From contig JAUJEO010000019.1 of assembly GCA_030762175.1 (NCBI GenBank), positions 1,866,001 through 1,930,000 on the forward strand: a stretch of DNA of 64,000 nt. Direction: 5' to 3'. This document shows, piece after piece, positions 63,421-64,000 of the stretch. The translations under genes and the position numbers were made by a program. Each line of letters opens with the position of its first letter. Positions within the stretch are counted from its first letter, which is position 1. The notes beneath the pieces were generated by a model. It was not told where the DNA came from. It made no database searches and worked only from the letters and a program-made list of their open reading frames with translations. The DNA comes from Metallyticus violacea (taxonomy: Eukaryota > Arthropoda > Insecta > Mantodea > Metallyticidae).

Positions 63421-64000
63421 ATGAAAGAGAACCAGTTATCTCAAATAAGAACGGAAAAAATGTGATTCTAACGAAGTTTCCAAACATCGAAAAAAATTTT
63501 TTTTCTTTTCGTGATTCTTTGCGCATAATATGCTTTTCTGAGCCTATCAAAGTAGTATAATGAAAGAGAACCAGTTATCTCAAATAAGAATGGAAAAAAA
63601 GTGATTCCAAGGAAGTTTCCAAACTTCGAAAAAAAATTTTTTTCATTTCGAGATTCTATGCGCATAATATGCTTTTCTGAGGCTATCAAACTACTATAAT
63701 GAAAGAGAACCAGTTATCTCAAATAAGAACGGAAAAAAGTGATTCAAACGACGTTTCCAAACTTCGAAAAAACTTTTTTTTCTTTTCGAGATTCTTTGCG
63801 CATAATATGCTTTTCTGAGGCTATCAAACTAGTATAATGAAAGAGAACCAGTTATCTCAAATAAGAACGGAAAAAAAGTGATTTTAACGAAGTTTCCAAA
63901 CTTCGAAAAAAATTTTTTTTCTTTTCGAGATTCTTTGCGCATAATATGCTTTACTGAGGCTATCAAACTAGTATAATGAAAGAGAACCAGTTATCTCAAA
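63421..64000 (+). repeat. Ordinary satellite after the decayed island
   Basis: Normal monomers resume: CATCG/CGTG at 63484-63515, AAGGAAG with TTTCATTTCG (63610-63655), CAAACGACG (63742) and canonical units to the window end. It resembles the D programme at 62380-62800. Confidence 0.75.

Larger units (their letters stand above)
1..64000. repeat. Tandem satellite array, ~139-bp monomer, fills the window
   Basis: The same unit of about 139 bp recurs head to tail from the first base to the last. Each unit carries the ordered landmarks GTGATTCTAACGAAG, TTTCCAAACTTCG, an A-run followed by a T-run, CTTTTCGAGATTC, TTTGCGCATAATATGC, TTTTCTGAGGCTATC, CTAGTATAATG, GAACCAGTTATCTC and AAGAACGG followed by an A-run. 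About 460 units fit. I saw no inverted unit, no interruption by other sequence and no array edge. Units differ by substitutions, by the length of the A/T runs and by 1-3 bp indels. Large satellite arrays of this kind are known from eukaryotic centromeres and heterochromatin; placement at a centromere is inference. No long non-repetitive stretch exists that could hold a gene. Confidence 0.97.

Noticed and set aside
63324..63560. Plus-strand open frame of 78 codons
   Set aside because: It starts at TTG and runs through the decayed monomers, whose substitutions happen to remove stops. It overlaps minus-strand frames, has the same biased composition and has no recognisable domain.
1..64000. CRISPR array
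   Set aside because: The 139-bp units are repetitive throughout; there are no short constant repeats separated by unique spacers and no cas genes.
1..64000. Remnant of a transposon, LTR or viral element as the source of the satellite
   Set aside because: No terminal repeats, target-site duplications or coding fragments of known element families can be seen in the monomer.

Overview
The whole 64 kb window is one uninterrupted array of an AT-rich tandem satellite with a monomer of about 139 bp (individual copies run 137-141 bp). It holds roughly 460 monomers, all in the same orientation. I found no protein-coding gene, rRNA or tRNA gene, transposon, CRISPR array or unique-sequence island. An array of this size and monomer length is typical of eukaryotic centromeric or pericentromeric heterochromatin. 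The species cannot be read from the sequence. A hand count of a canonical monomer gives about 30% GC and five CpG sites against about three expected, so there is no sign of the CpG decay seen in heavily methylated satellites.

Layout. The window starts at monomer position 6 and ends near position 123, so both array edges lie outside it. Two domains with different monomer variants can be told apart. Domain A (1 to about 28,400) is built from six imperfect copies of one multi-monomer programme: A1 1-3321, A2 3322-9832, A3 9833-15503, A4 15504-21300, A5 21301-24929 and A6 24930-28400. They are related by offsets of 3321, 6512, about 4986-5126 and 21608 bp. Domain C/D (about 28,400 to 64,000) contains an 8.7-9.0 kb direct duplication (C1 28400-36285, C2 37421-45028). 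It is followed by five D copies that start with the same marker monomer at 47651, 49727, 52915, 56104 and 58597, two of which are spaced 3188 and 3189 bp apart. A short island of more decayed monomers lies at about 63,120-63,420.

Within the monomer there are three clear dyads: an 18-bp inverted repeat CGAAGTTT-CC-AAACTTCG, an A-tract/T-tract stretch, and GCATA-A-TATGC. A longer stem can form between the end of the first dyad and the TTTTCG box. The two main variant classes carry paired complementary changes in this stem (CTTCG with CGAG; CATCG with CGTG). This is the most interesting signal I found.

The short open frames in the array (about 70-90 codons) are by-products of the repeat. They start almost always at TTG, cross monomer junctions in shifting frames, and appear where a recurrent TAG stop is mutated. 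I do not annotate any as genes.
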